NCBI RefSeq assembly: GCF_003957295.1
Contig: NZ_RQPJ01000001.1
Location: forward strand, 558,001-622,000
Direction: 5' to 3'
From: Arenibacter aquaticus
GTDB lineage: Bacteria > Bacteroidota > Bacteroidia > Flavobacteriales > Flavobacteriaceae
DNA: 64,000 nt
In this document: piece after piece, positions 8,960 through 18,505 of the stretch
Layout: the number at the start of each line of letters is the position of its first letter
Position numbering within the stretch: position 1 is the stretch's first letter
The notes under the pieces: model-generated
What the model was told of the DNA's origin: nothing
Databases searched by the model: none
The model's input: only the letters and a program-made list of their open reading frames with translations
Made by a program: the position numbers and the translations under genes

Positions 8960-11113
8960 TTACTTTGTTTTAAATTCCCAACTAACTTTTTTGTTGTAGC
9001 TATAAGGCTTGCCCTTTTCAGGACGGCCTATAGTACCTCTTAGATTTCCTTTTTTGTCCTTTTTCACTTTAATATCGACCATTGAATATTGGCCCTTTTC
9101 AAAATCAAAGCTTAAGCCATCGTCATCATATAGGATATATTCACCCTCCTTGTGCCCATAGTGACGGATAATCAAATCTACTTTCTCTCCCAATTCTGGA
9201 GCCTGTCTTTGAACAGGTCTCATGGGAATTATTCCGCCATCCCTAACATACAAAGGTATTTTTTCCAATCCCGGTCTTACGGTAATCACTTCATTTTCGC
9301 CAACGAAACTGCCATCGTAAAAATCGAACCACTTTCCTTGTGGTAGGATAACTTTCCGTTCTTTTTCCCCTTCAAACATGGGGGCCACCAAAATATTGTC
9401 GCCCATCATGTACTGATCTTTAATTTCACTTTTAACTGCCAGCTTATAGGGATTGTTGGTAGAGTCCAGTTTACCTTCGGACTTATTACCATCATAAGAA
9501 AAGCCTTCTACCAGATTCATGGCCCTAAAGGGAGGCAAGCCTTTAAAATGATATTGTGAAAAGGTGGTATAGATATACGGCAATAATTGCATCCTTAAAT
9601 TGGCCACGTCCCTAACGGCCTCTTCCACTTCGGGAAAGGACCAGGGCTTGGTACCGTCTGCCCATGCATTGAGCATGGCCATTGGCGAAAAACAAACCGA
9701 TTGCATTCTACGCAACCATTCCTCGGCAGTTTTGGAAGCCCGTACCTCAGGGGTCCATAATACCCCAATAAAGCTACTGTTTACCAAGGCTGTTATAAAA
9801 TCTTTATGACTGTAGTAATCGTTATAAAGTACGTAGGGCAGTGCACTGGCACCTGCATTGGAAGCCCTTACCAGACCGTAGGTTCTCTGATTCCTTTCCT
9901 TAAACCATTTTGAGGTCATATCCTGGACCAACAAGCCATAGACCTGCCTCATTTGTTCCCCGCTATAACCTGAAGGAAAGGTAGCAACATCTGGCCATAA
10001 CCATGAATCATAACCGTCAACCTCATCTATTTTATAACCGCTGACCCCTATGTTTAAATGGTTTTCCACAAAATGATCTTTTAAGATATCACGTGTTTCC
10101 TGAAGCATCAAATCGGGAACAATCCCGTTCCAAACGGTATGGGACCCTGAAAGGTCCTTTATTTTGGGATATAATGACCCTACTGGAGATACATAGGGAT
10201 TAAACCATAAATTGGTACGGATTCCCTGACCAAGCAGTTCTTGGTTAAATTTTTTCGGATCTGGAAACCTTGTTTTGTCCCATTCAAAGGTACAGGGATA
10301 GGACATACTGTGCCATCCCGGTTCTACCCCAATAAAATCCAATGGAAAATTGTGATCTTCAAATTCTTTGGCTTCCCTTATAATATCGTACTGACTATAT
10401 AGCGTAGGGACTCTCTGGGTAAATCCCAGTCCCCATTTTGGAGGAAGATAACCCCCGCCATTAAATAAATTATAGCGCTGTACTGCTTCCATGGGCGAAG
10501 ATCCCCCAAACACATAAATATCGGTTCCTTTGGCCGGTACTAGGATTTCAACGGCATCGGAATAAGGTTGGGCCTGCCATTGCCTATCGGTATTCCTATC
10601 GCGTAGTACGGGCTTGTCATCAGCATTTACCCGGACAGCTGTCCCGGCATAAACGGTAATATACCTTGCCGCATCAATTAGCACTCCATACCCTTTGGAG
10701 GAAACATAGAACGGAACAGGGGCATGGGTACGCCCATTATCCCTGCCACCATAATGATCCACATGCAATTGCATTATGCGCCCTCTTTGGTGTACCGTCT
10801 TAAAATTGAGCCCCAAACCATAGATTTGCTCTTCCCGTGATAAAGGGAATTGCAAATAGGTCTTCCCGTCAATGAGCTTGGTTTTAATCTTAGCCTTATC
10901 TATTGGGAAATTTGCCAAAGGCAATTGACGAAGAGCTTCCTCTTTGGGCTTCACATCAACTGCCTTTAACAAACTAATATCCTCTGGTTGGCCAACACTG
11001 CTTTTCCAAATTCCATTTTCTATTTCAACCCATTCCAATTCCTGACCATATCCTGTATGGATATATAAGGTGGATATAAGGCACAAAATAATTACATGGA
11101 ATTTAAAATTCAT
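8960..11113 (-). CDS. GH31 family alpha-glycosidase
   Basis: 717 residues with a signal peptide ending near GYGQ. The GH31 layout is present: an N-terminal beta-sandwich (EEQIYGLGLNFK), then the barrel with PPKWGLGFTQR, FPLDFIGVEPGWH, GIRTNLWFNPYVSP, the nucleophile motif GYKIDEVDGYD with D363, and a C-terminal ILVAPMF...PQGKWFDFYDG block. The usual RSGFAG..WSGDN acid/base region is replaced by VRASNAGASALPYVLYNDYY, where D432 is the likely acid/base. This suggests a subgroup other than plain alpha-glucosidases, for example alpha-galactosidase or alpha-xylosidase-like activity, but the substrate cannot be fixed. It is periplasmic, in the operon between the FAH enzyme and the acetylesterase. 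Confidence 0.88.
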   Translation of the reverse strand: MNFKFHVIILCLISTLYIHTGYGQELEWVEIENGIWKSSVGQPEDISLLKAVDVKPKEEALRQLPLANFPIDKAKIKTKLIDGKTYLQFPLSREEQIYGLGLNFKTVHQRGRIMQLHVDHYGGRDNGRTHAPVPFYVSSKGYGVLIDAARYITVYAGTAVRVNADDKPVLRDRNTDRQWQAQPYSDAVEILVPAKGTDIYVFGGSSPMEAVQRYNLFNGGGYLPPKWGLGFTQRVPTLYSQYDIIREAKEFEDHNFPLDFIGVEPGWHSMSYPCTFEWDKTRFPDPKKFNQELLGQGIRTNLWFNPYVSPVGSLYPKIKDLSGSHTVWNGIVPDLMLQETRDILKDHFVENHLNIGVSGYKIDEVDGYDSWLWPDVATFPSGYSGEQMRQVYGLLVQDMTSKWFKERNQRTYGLVRASNAGASALPYVLYNDYYSHKDFITALVNSSFIGVLWTPEVRASKTAEEWLRRMQSVCFSPMAMLNAWADGTKPWSFPEVEEAVRDVANLRMQLLPYIYTTFSQYHFKGLPPFRAMNLVEGFSYDGNKSEGKLDSTNNPYKLAVKSEIKDQYMMGDNILVAPMFEGEKERKVILPQGKWFDFYDGSFVGENEVITVRPGLEKIPLYVRDGGIIPMRPVQRQAPELGEKVDLIIRHYGHKEGEYILYDDDGLSFDFEKGQYSMVDIKVKKDKKGNLRGTIGRPEKGKPYSYNKKVSWEFKTK

Positions 11114-11141
11114 GTTGCTGGCAACTTTAAATTTGATTTAA

Positions 11142-12002
11142 CTATTTACCGCTGTAGGCCTTTGCAGTTTGCTTGGAGCTCCCCAATCCTTCGATCCCCA
11201 ATTCTACTACATCACCTGCTTTTAAATATTTAGGTGGATTAAAACCTAATCCCACCCCAAATGGTGTACCAGTAGAGATAATATCCCCTGGCAACAAGGT
11301 CATGAACTGACTGATATAACTTACTACCTCTTGTACGTTAAAAATAAAATCGGAGGTTGAGCTATCCTGTACCGTTTCCCCATTTAGTTTTAACCAAAGG
11401 TGAAGGTTATTGGGGTCTTTTATTTCTTCTTTTGTAGCAATAAAAGGTCCTACAGGAGCAAAAGTATCACAACTCTTTCCCTTTACCCATTGTCCTTCAC
11501 GTTCTATCTGGAAAGCCCTTTCACTATAATCATTGTGCAAAACATATCCGGCAACATGATCCAAGGCATCTTCCTCACTTACATAAGAGGCCTTTTTTCC
11601 TATAACTACCGCCAATTCCACTTCCCAATCGGTCTTCTCACTTCCCTTAGGAATAACAACATCGTCATTGGGACCAACAATGGCAGAGGTTGCCTTAAAG
11701 AACAATACCGGTTCCTTAGGAACGGCCATACCACTTTCCGCCGCATGTTTGGCGTAGTTAAGCCCTACGCATACTATTTTTGACGGTCGTACCAAAGGTG
11801 CTCCCAACCTTACGCTATCGTTCACAACAGGACAACTGTCTTCATTTTCTGCAAGCCATTTTTTTAGTTGCTCCAATCCGTCCGTTCCAAAAAAATCTTC
11901 ATCGTAATCCCTGCCAAAGCCAGATACATCCAAGCGGGAACCATTTTCTAATTGAACACCCGGTTTTTCCTTACCTATTTCGCCAAATCGTATTAATTTC
12001 AT
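11142..12002 (-). CDS. Fumarylacetoacetate hydrolase family, probable 2,4-diketo-3-deoxy-L-fuconate hydrolase
   Basis: 286 residues with no signal peptide, so cytosolic. The FAH fold motifs are KIVCVGLNYAKHAAESG, the metal-binding DWEVELAVVIG (E127, E129) and LHNDYSER (D158), then QWVKGKSCDTFAPVGP and LPGDIISTGTPFGVG. Length matches the YcgM/FAHD1-like group. With L-fuconate dehydratase and an SDR in the same operon the best reading is the last step of the oxidative fucose pathway, splitting 2,4-diketo-3-deoxy-L-fuconate to pyruvate and L-lactate. Automatic labels such as ureidoglycolate lyase are common for this group but would not fit here. The family is sure; the substrate is inferred from neighbours. 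Confidence 0.87.
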   Translation of the reverse strand: MKLIRFGEIGKEKPGVQLENGSRLDVSGFGRDYDEDFFGTDGLEQLKKWLAENEDSCPVVNDSVRLGAPLVRPSKIVCVGLNYAKHAAESGMAVPKEPVLFFKATSAIVGPNDDVVIPKGSEKTDWEVELAVVIGKKASYVSEEDALDHVAGYVLHNDYSERAFQIEREGQWVKGKSCDTFAPVGPFIATKEEIKDPNNLHLWLKLNGETVQDSSTSDFIFNVQEVVSYISQFMTLLPGDIISTGTPFGVGLGFNPPKYLKAGDVVELGIEGLGSSKQTAKAYSGK

Positions 12003-12150
12003 GATTTTATATTTAATTATTGCTTATTTATTGATTGTTTATTTTACTAGAGACGGCCTTTCTATAATTAGAATCCAAGGCTACGCCTGTCCTCATTATG
12101 GAATTGGACTGATAAAATCCTCCAAATTAACGAATTTTTAAATTAACCCA

Positions 12151-13734
12151 TCAATTATTGAACACTTCCAATTGTTTCCAGAGTTTGCTGCCATATCCTT
12201 CCGGATCGTTCTTTTGCTTTTCCCCTACGGTACTCCTTCCATTTTCAATATAGGAAACCATTAATCTGGTAAGATCACTTTCTACTTCATGGAACTGACC
12301 GTATAGATTATGTTCTTCTTTGGGATCCTTACTCAGGTCATACAATTGAAACTTTGGCAGATCGGCAATCTTTTTTGAATTTGGTTTGGGAGCGCTCCAA
12401 CCGCCGGAGCCCGGGCAAAAGATCATTTTCCAATTCCCTTTCCTTATAGCGAAACTCCCATTTATGGAGTGATGCACCGTTGCTTCCCGCTTATACTCTT
12501 CTGTCTTGGAATCTGTCAACAGGGGTAAAAAGGAAAAACTATCTTCCCCTTCGTCATCCGCCAATTCAACATCCACTATATCTGCACAGGTTGCCAACAG
12601 ATCTGTGGTACATATGGTCCTGTCCGATTGGCTACCCGCCTTAATCTTGGCAGGCCATTTCACCATAAAAGGAACCCTATGCCCTCCTTCAAATATATCG
12701 GCCTTGTGACCCCTAAAAATACCATTTGGGTTATGGCCTTTGGACTTCATATCAACAATATTGGCTGCTGGGGAACAACCATTATCACTGGTAAAGATTA
12801 TCATGGTATTCTCTTCTATACCTGCTTCCTTTACAACGGCCAACAACTGTCCCATATAGTCATCTATCATCATCATAAAATCGCCATAAGGATTTAGATT
12901 ACTTTTCCCTTGCCATTCTTCTGTTGGGAGGATAGGGGTGTGTGGGGACGGCAAGGGTAGATATAGAAAGAAGGGTGATTTGCCCTTGGACTTTTCTTTT
13001 ATATAACTAAAGGATTTTCTAAAGAAGTTGGGCGTAACATCATCAAAAACAAAATCATCGGCGGTAGGGCCTTTTCGCCACCAACCGTATTTATCCTTAC
13101 TTTCGGTAACTGTATCCGGTACCATTGTGGGCATTTCATTTTCCACATATACATAGGGCGCCATATCCAAGGACCCACAATGTCCGTAAGAATACTTAAA
13201 ACCAAGGGTTTTTGGCGAATTCTTGACTTTTTTGGAAAAATCTATATTCTCAAAATCCTTTGCATTCCAACCTTCGCCAGAATCCTTGCTCGGATCTTTT
13301 AGGGCCCAATCCCACCCCAAATGCCATTTGCCAATAAATGCGGTTTCGTAGCCTTCCTTTTTAAGCAAGGAAGCTACAGTAGTCCTACCTTTCGGGATTA
13401 AGGCTTTGGATTTACCGGTAAGCACAGAACTTTTTAGCGGACTCCTCCAATTGTATCTTCCGGTAATAATCCCATATCGGGTAGGCGTACAGACCGCCGA
13501 AGAGGTATGGGCGTCCGTGAATATCATTCCGGCCGCTCCCAAGGCATCCAAATTAGGTGTTTTTATTTTCCCTCCAGGGTTGTAAATGGAAATATCACCA
13601 TAACCCAGATCATCGGCCAAAACATAAATAATATTGGGGCGTTTTTCCTTTACCTCAGCTTCTTTGAAACCAAATGAATACAATCCGCCTACAATTATAA
13701 TGGCACTTAAAACAAACGCATACCTTCCCTTCAT
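12151..13734 (-). CDS. Arylsulfatase, S1 family
   Basis: 527 residues. A hydrophobic N-terminus (AFVLSAIIIVGGLYSFGF) acts as signal peptide or membrane anchor. S1 motifs: NIIYVLADDLGYGD for the metal site, AVCTPTRYGIITGRYNWRS with C82 as the formylglycine precursor, GKWHLGW, and MIIFTSDNGCS. The C-terminal LYDLSKDPKEEHNLY block is typical of arylsulfatase A-like enzymes. It differs from the sulfatase at 2144 in the signature (CTPTR versus CSPTR) and in the C-terminal region, so the two probably act on different sulfate positions. A 13-base gap separates it from the upstream GH141-like gene. After it come 148 bases without a gene before the FAH enzyme. Confidence 0.92.
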   Translation of the reverse strand: MKGRYAFVLSAIIIVGGLYSFGFKEAEVKEKRPNIIYVLADDLGYGDISIYNPGGKIKTPNLDALGAAGMIFTDAHTSSAVCTPTRYGIITGRYNWRSPLKSSVLTGKSKALIPKGRTTVASLLKKEGYETAFIGKWHLGWDWALKDPSKDSGEGWNAKDFENIDFSKKVKNSPKTLGFKYSYGHCGSLDMAPYVYVENEMPTMVPDTVTESKDKYGWWRKGPTADDFVFDDVTPNFFRKSFSYIKEKSKGKSPFFLYLPLPSPHTPILPTEEWQGKSNLNPYGDFMMMIDDYMGQLLAVVKEAGIEENTMIIFTSDNGCSPAANIVDMKSKGHNPNGIFRGHKADIFEGGHRVPFMVKWPAKIKAGSQSDRTICTTDLLATCADIVDVELADDEGEDSFSFLPLLTDSKTEEYKREATVHHSINGSFAIRKGNWKMIFCPGSGGWSAPKPNSKKIADLPKFQLYDLSKDPKEEHNLYGQFHEVESDLTRLMVSYIENGRSTVGEKQKNDPEGYGSKLWKQLEVFNN

Positions 13735-13747
13735 TTCGCTATCCTTT

Positions 13748-16102
13748 TTATTTTTTTGTTATTACTGTAACCTGCTTTTCTTTTTGGTTCCTAACAACAA
13801 CCAAGTTTAATTTTCCCTTCCAATTATTATTTTGATAGGATTTAATTAAATCCTCCACGGTATTTACCTCCTTACCTTCGGAAGCTATAATAACATCGCC
13901 CAATTGAAGCGGAGAATTCCCAATAATACTAGGGGTCTCCAAAGACACCAACAATACACCCGCAGTCTTATTTAAGCCTGAAGCCGACCTTTCGGCCATA
14001 GTGGTAATGCTTTTTAACTCTGCCCCCAGCCATTTAAACACAAGGTCCTCCCCATTTTTATTACCAAAAAACAAAGGTGGAATAGAAGGTGTCTTTGCTT
14101 TGGTCCTTAGACTGCTATTGGTTACACCAAAGCTGTCCATGTCAATATTCTTAAAGCCGATCTTAGTGGCGGCTGAGCCTTTTTTAACCGTATAGTCCCC
14201 AGATTCCGCATCTACGAACATTGCATCACCAAAAACACTATGGAGATCCACTCCTTTTTTCTGGGTCTGCAACAGGGTTTCCTCATCGGGAAAAAGGTTA
14301 TAATCCACTTCCTTACCCCAGTCCTGCAACCTAATATCCTTATGTTGGGTAAATACTATATTCTGCCTAAAAACGTCCCCACTATTCTTGAACCATACAT
14401 GGGGATGAAAGCCATTATTGATCATAATATTGTTTTCCACGGTACGATAAAAACCTTCACGCAGTTTAATCCCTCCGTTTAAACACACATTGTTGTAAAT
14501 GTGATAATTGGAGGAACCATCATCCAGGTCTATATCCCAACCGTGGTCGCAACGAAACCTATTATTTCTAATAACAGTGGTATGTATGGCATCCCATTTG
14601 GGCATATCGGGGTCTTCTGCGACCAGCTTTTCCAATTCCCCTCTATTGGGGTGCCAGAATCTATCCCTGCCCCAAGAATTAAAAGCACCGTGATCTCCAG
14701 ATTCCAAGACCGTACTAAATACGTCATTGTATTCAATAATATGTCCCCCCCAGGTGCCATCACCTATATTAATGCCAGCTCTGGGCACCTCATAAATACT
14801 GTTATGGCTTACCGTAATATCCATAGCCATGGCAATCTGCACCCCTGCCGTTTGTTTTTCTACCCTTCCTATGCGATATATCAGGTTGTTGTCGGCTATG
14901 GAGTTGCTGGGGTATTTATTTGATTTTGGTCCGCGAACGGTATCCATTTCCGCCAAGGGGACAAATTCCCCATATTGAAAGGCGGGTGATCTCACAGCTT
15001 CGGGACTTCCTACAAAACTAATACCCGATGCCCCACAGTCATGAATATGGTTGTCCGCTATGGTTACCTCCCTATTAAAATTGCTGACCAATATTGCATT
15101 GCCACCCAAATTGGTGAGTTCACAATTCCTGATACTAACTTTTTGTGTGCCTTCCAGCAAAATGGCAGCCCCTCTATAAAGGGTCCAATCACTTCTTAAC
15201 AATGGCTCATACTCTTCCATAAAAGTACGTTGGGCATGCTCAAAACGAATTCCGCTTATTTCAACATCTTTGACCGGACTTTGCTCCGTTCCCACTACTT
15301 CCAACAAATGTTTTTGATTCACCCCTTCCAATTGGGCTGTTTTCATATCCATTCCAGGACTTGGCCAGTAGAACAATTTGTTATCGGCATCCAAAAACCA
15401 CTCTCCCGGAGCGTCCAATTCCTCAAACACATTTTCTACCATACGGTACTTTGGGTGCATTTTTGAAGGGCGATTGTTCTGGTGACCACCAGACAAAAGG
15501 AGTTCGCCCTGCTCATCAACTCCTGTGGCCACATAATGAAACCCACCCCATTCACCGCGGTGCATGGCATGCACTATGGCCCCTACAGGCTTGGCCCAGG
15601 TTTTTACTCTTTCTGCAGAAATAGCATCTGCGGCGTGGCCTTGCCAGTGCCCCGCATCCTCATCATAATTGGGATAACGGGCTAAAATTTGCTGTTCCCC
15701 GTTTACAAAAAGCTGATCAAAATTACGGCCCTTCGGCAATTGGGCCACCAAGATATGATCGTTATATTTCTTCCATTGGGCCTGCAACACAAAAGATCCC
15801 TTTACCACAGTCTGTGAAGACCCTTCCCCCAGCAACTTTAAGGGTCCCAATTCCGGTTTAATCCTTATTGGCTTACTTATCCTATGCTCACCTTCCTCCA
15901 AATGAATGTTGATATTATTTTTGCGCCCCTCATTTCTAAGATCGGCCAAGGCTTGGAATGCTTCCTCTATAGAGCCAAAAACCAGTTCCTTATCCCCATA
16001 ATCCGAATTACCAATATTAGAGGTAACGTATATATCAGAAACCTTAGAACCACAGCCTATTAACAATAGGGCCGTCAATATGTTAAGAAGTACTTTTTTC
16101 AT
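13748..16102 (-). CDS. GH141-like parallel beta-helix lipoprotein with C-terminal PDZ domain
   Basis: 784 residues from ATG 16102; a TTG seven codons upstream extends the frame but spoils the signal. The lipobox is LLLIGCGS. Residues ~30-130 hold DIYVTSN and the EGEHRISKPIRI start of a right-handed beta-helix, followed by QLFVNGEQQILARYPN, as in GH141-type proteins (founded on a rhamnogalacturonan-II alpha-L-fucosidase). The helix repeats continue (HNSIYEVPRAGINIGDGTWG, EYNDVFSTVLESGDHGAFNSWG) to about residue 660. Residues ~694-784 look like a PDZ domain (AGVLLVSLETPSI, LQLGDVIIASEGKEV, LNLVVVRNQKEKQVTV). It probably cleaves a fucosyl or similar linkage at the cell envelope. The PDZ addition is unusual. 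The family call is by overall pattern, not proven. Confidence 0.78.
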   Translation of the reverse strand: MKKVLLNILTALLLIGCGSKVSDIYVTSNIGNSDYGDKELVFGSIEEAFQALADLRNEGRKNNINIHLEEGEHRISKPIRIKPELGPLKLLGEGSSQTVVKGSFVLQAQWKKYNDHILVAQLPKGRNFDQLFVNGEQQILARYPNYDEDAGHWQGHAADAISAERVKTWAKPVGAIVHAMHRGEWGGFHYVATGVDEQGELLLSGGHQNNRPSKMHPKYRMVENVFEELDAPGEWFLDADNKLFYWPSPGMDMKTAQLEGVNQKHLLEVVGTEQSPVKDVEISGIRFEHAQRTFMEEYEPLLRSDWTLYRGAAILLEGTQKVSIRNCELTNLGGNAILVSNFNREVTIADNHIHDCGASGISFVGSPEAVRSPAFQYGEFVPLAEMDTVRGPKSNKYPSNSIADNNLIYRIGRVEKQTAGVQIAMAMDITVSHNSIYEVPRAGINIGDGTWGGHIIEYNDVFSTVLESGDHGAFNSWGRDRFWHPNRGELEKLVAEDPDMPKWDAIHTTVIRNNRFRCDHGWDIDLDDGSSNYHIYNNVCLNGGIKLREGFYRTVENNIMINNGFHPHVWFKNSGDVFRQNIVFTQHKDIRLQDWGKEVDYNLFPDEETLLQTQKKGVDLHSVFGDAMFVDAESGDYTVKKGSAATKIGFKNIDMDSFGVTNSSLRTKAKTPSIPPLFFGNKNGEDLVFKWLGAELKSITTMAERSASGLNKTAGVLLVSLETPSIIGNSPLQLGDVIIASEGKEVNTVEDLIKSYQNNNWKGKLNLVVVRNQKEKQVTVITKK

Positions 16103-16139
16103 TTTCAATGTTGTAGTTATCAATAACCTGTACCGCCTA

Positions 16140-18383
16140 TTATTCCACTAAAAAATCCAACTCGGCAATGGCGGCTGTTTTTCCATTCCCGGCAATCTCT
16201 TTGGATTCCACCCTCACATATCTTGTGTTCACTGTTTGGCGGAACATATGGGTCCTGGTCGTGGGATCATTGATTAAATTCCCAAATCGGAAATCACCTA
16301 TTGGCGACCAATTTTTTCCATTGGGACTAGCTAAGACTATACCCGCCTCAATCATACCCTCCGAAGTATCGGTTTGAGGGGTATAGGCAAAACCTTTAAT
16401 AGTATATTCCTTCCCTAGATCTATAGTTATAAAATGATTTTTTCCCTTTGCTTTAGAGCTCCAGTAGGTATTGGCATCGCCATCAAAGGCATTTTGGGAA
16501 ACATGCTCGCCCATCACACTATCTTCCCCAGCGGCTTTCCAGTCTCTCTTAACAATTCCGAACATTTGCGATGCAATACTGCCCAATTTCCCATTCACTT
16601 CCGCCACTGCCTTCACTTCTCCAGAAGAAATTACGAAAGGCCTATCATAGGTGGCCGAGGCAGCTGTTGGCTCACTGCCATCTGTAGTATACCTAATGCT
16701 GTATCCAGCATTTATATTTCCGGCAATATCTTCCCCATGGGGCTTCCACCCAAAAGTATCTTTTTTGGGCATAATGCTAACTTCTCCATCAACCGACCTT
16801 TCAATGCTAAGTTGAGGAGGCCTTGAGGCATAAAAATGTGCCGATATTTTGGCTATCGCAGGATAAAAACGGGATTCCAAAATTCTTATACGTACTTTTT
16901 TGGCTGTTACTTCCGGAAAACGCAAAATACGCTTATAACCAATATTGGTAGCCGAAGCAATTTCTTGCCAAGCATTATCTACCCAAATATCCAAGGCGTG
17001 TTTTTCCACGCGTTCACCATGGGTCCCTATAGCCTCCTGTATGGCCAATCTATTAAAGGTAATTGGCTTGGGGGCCTCAAGAACAATTTCATTGGTATCA
17101 TCACCTAAAAGCTTAAAAGTACTTAGGTCATTGTCCAATACTTCTTTTGGGCCCTGTGCAGTAGATAACAAGTTAGCCTTATAGGTCTCGTTAATACGTT
17201 TACCTACATCTTGCAATACCGATACATCTGTAGGTGAAAATTTACCTTCCCTATTAGGGGGAATATTCAACAGAAACGTAGAATTTCCGCCTACGGACCG
17301 CTCATAGATATCAAATACATCATCTGCACTACGCACTTTTTGGTCTTCATCATCCCTATAAAACCAACCCTCACGAATAGAGGTATTTGTCTCTGCCTGT
17401 TGATAATGTAGATACTTTCCTTCATATAAATCTTCCCTACTTCCAAGCGATTCGTTTGTTAAGTCGGGAAAACTATTCATTTCCATTGGGTTTTCGGTAT
17501 ATGGAATTACATTCCATTCCGTATCCCTAGTTTGTCCAGCTTCATTGCCACACCATCTAATATCCTCTTTCCCGAAGATGACCGCTTTTGGGGCCAATGC
17601 CTTAATAAGTTTCTTCCATGCCAGATAATTATAGGTTTGCCCGCCCTTTCTTTTCGGATGTGCGCCATCAAACCATACTTCGTGGATGGGTCCATACTCC
17701 GTTAACAACTCAAACAATTGGTTTAGGAAATACTCGTTGTAGTCGTCAACTCTAAAGGTAAAGGTGGTTTTATTCTCAAATGGCCTACCTTCTATAGCTC
17801 TTGGAATGGTCCGCTCCGTATACTCGCTTAAATTTCCATACAACCCCTCCTTATTCTCTATCTGATATAAATCTGCCGGAGATAGATAGACTCCCAACTT
17901 AAGGCCATATTTTTTACAGGATTCGGACAATTCCTTTAGCACATCGCCTTTACCATCCTTAAAAGGTGAGGACATTACCCCATGTTGGGTGTACCTGCTC
18001 TGCCACAGTACAAAGCCGTCATGATGCTTAGCTGTAAAAATCACCATTTTCATTCCCGCATCCTTCATGGCACTACACCATTGATCTGTATCCAAGTTTT
18101 GAAGGTCAAATATTTTGGGATCTTCCATACCATTGCCCCACTCCATCCTTGTGAAAGTATTGGGGCCAAAGTGGATAAAAGCAATGAACTCGTTCTTTAG
18201 GGCATCCAATTGGTTGTCGGTAGGAACCACATGGGCAGCTTTTAGCAATATGGTATCCTTGGTATCGGCCTCATCCACAACAATGGTATTGTCTACGGGC
18301 ATCACCAAGGCATTGGGCTCCGTCTTATGTGAACATGCAACAACAAGCGCAGTTAAAGCTAGGCAACAAAATATTTTACTCAT
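16140..18383 (-). CDS. GH29 alpha-L-fucosidase lipoprotein with F5/8C (discoidin) domain
   Basis: 747 residues from ATG 18383. The frame extends 28 codons upstream, but the lipobox LVVACS fits only this start. The GH29 domain covers ~55-400: FIAFIHFGPNTFTRMEWG, FTAKHHDGFVLWQSRYT, LKLGVYLSPAD, and HEVWFDGAHP with D239 as the expected nucleophile, then GNSTFLLNIPPNREGK. A middle beta-sandwich follows, then at ~610-747 a discoidin (F5/8 type C) carbohydrate-binding module (NAFDGDANTYWSS, HFITIDLGKEYTIKGFAYTPQ, TRYVRVES). This is the large, substrate-relaxed type of GH29 architecture. It is the first exported enzyme of the operon after the fucose-catabolism genes. Confidence 0.93.
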   Translation of the reverse strand: MSKIFCCLALTALVVACSHKTEPNALVMPVDNTIVVDEADTKDTILLKAAHVVPTDNQLDALKNEFIAFIHFGPNTFTRMEWGNGMEDPKIFDLQNLDTDQWCSAMKDAGMKMVIFTAKHHDGFVLWQSRYTQHGVMSSPFKDGKGDVLKELSESCKKYGLKLGVYLSPADLYQIENKEGLYGNLSEYTERTIPRAIEGRPFENKTTFTFRVDDYNEYFLNQLFELLTEYGPIHEVWFDGAHPKRKGGQTYNYLAWKKLIKALAPKAVIFGKEDIRWCGNEAGQTRDTEWNVIPYTENPMEMNSFPDLTNESLGSREDLYEGKYLHYQQAETNTSIREGWFYRDDEDQKVRSADDVFDIYERSVGGNSTFLLNIPPNREGKFSPTDVSVLQDVGKRINETYKANLLSTAQGPKEVLDNDLSTFKLLGDDTNEIVLEAPKPITFNRLAIQEAIGTHGERVEKHALDIWVDNAWQEIASATNIGYKRILRFPEVTAKKVRIRILESRFYPAIAKISAHFYASRPPQLSIERSVDGEVSIMPKKDTFGWKPHGEDIAGNINAGYSIRYTTDGSEPTAASATYDRPFVISSGEVKAVAEVNGKLGSIASQMFGIVKRDWKAAGEDSVMGEHVSQNAFDGDANTYWSSKAKGKNHFITIDLGKEYTIKGFAYTPQTDTSEGMIEAGIVLASPNGKNWSPIGDFRFGNLINDPTTRTHMFRQTVNTRYVRVESKEIAGNGKTAAIAELDFLVE

Positions 18384-18505
18384 CAAGCAATGGTTACTTT
18401 TTAAAATCACACCCATCCCTAGGAAAAGGATTGGAATATGGCTCCCAGCTTCACACTTAGGAACCATATTCTTTATAACTAAATGGGCAAATGTCTAAAT
18501 TAAAC

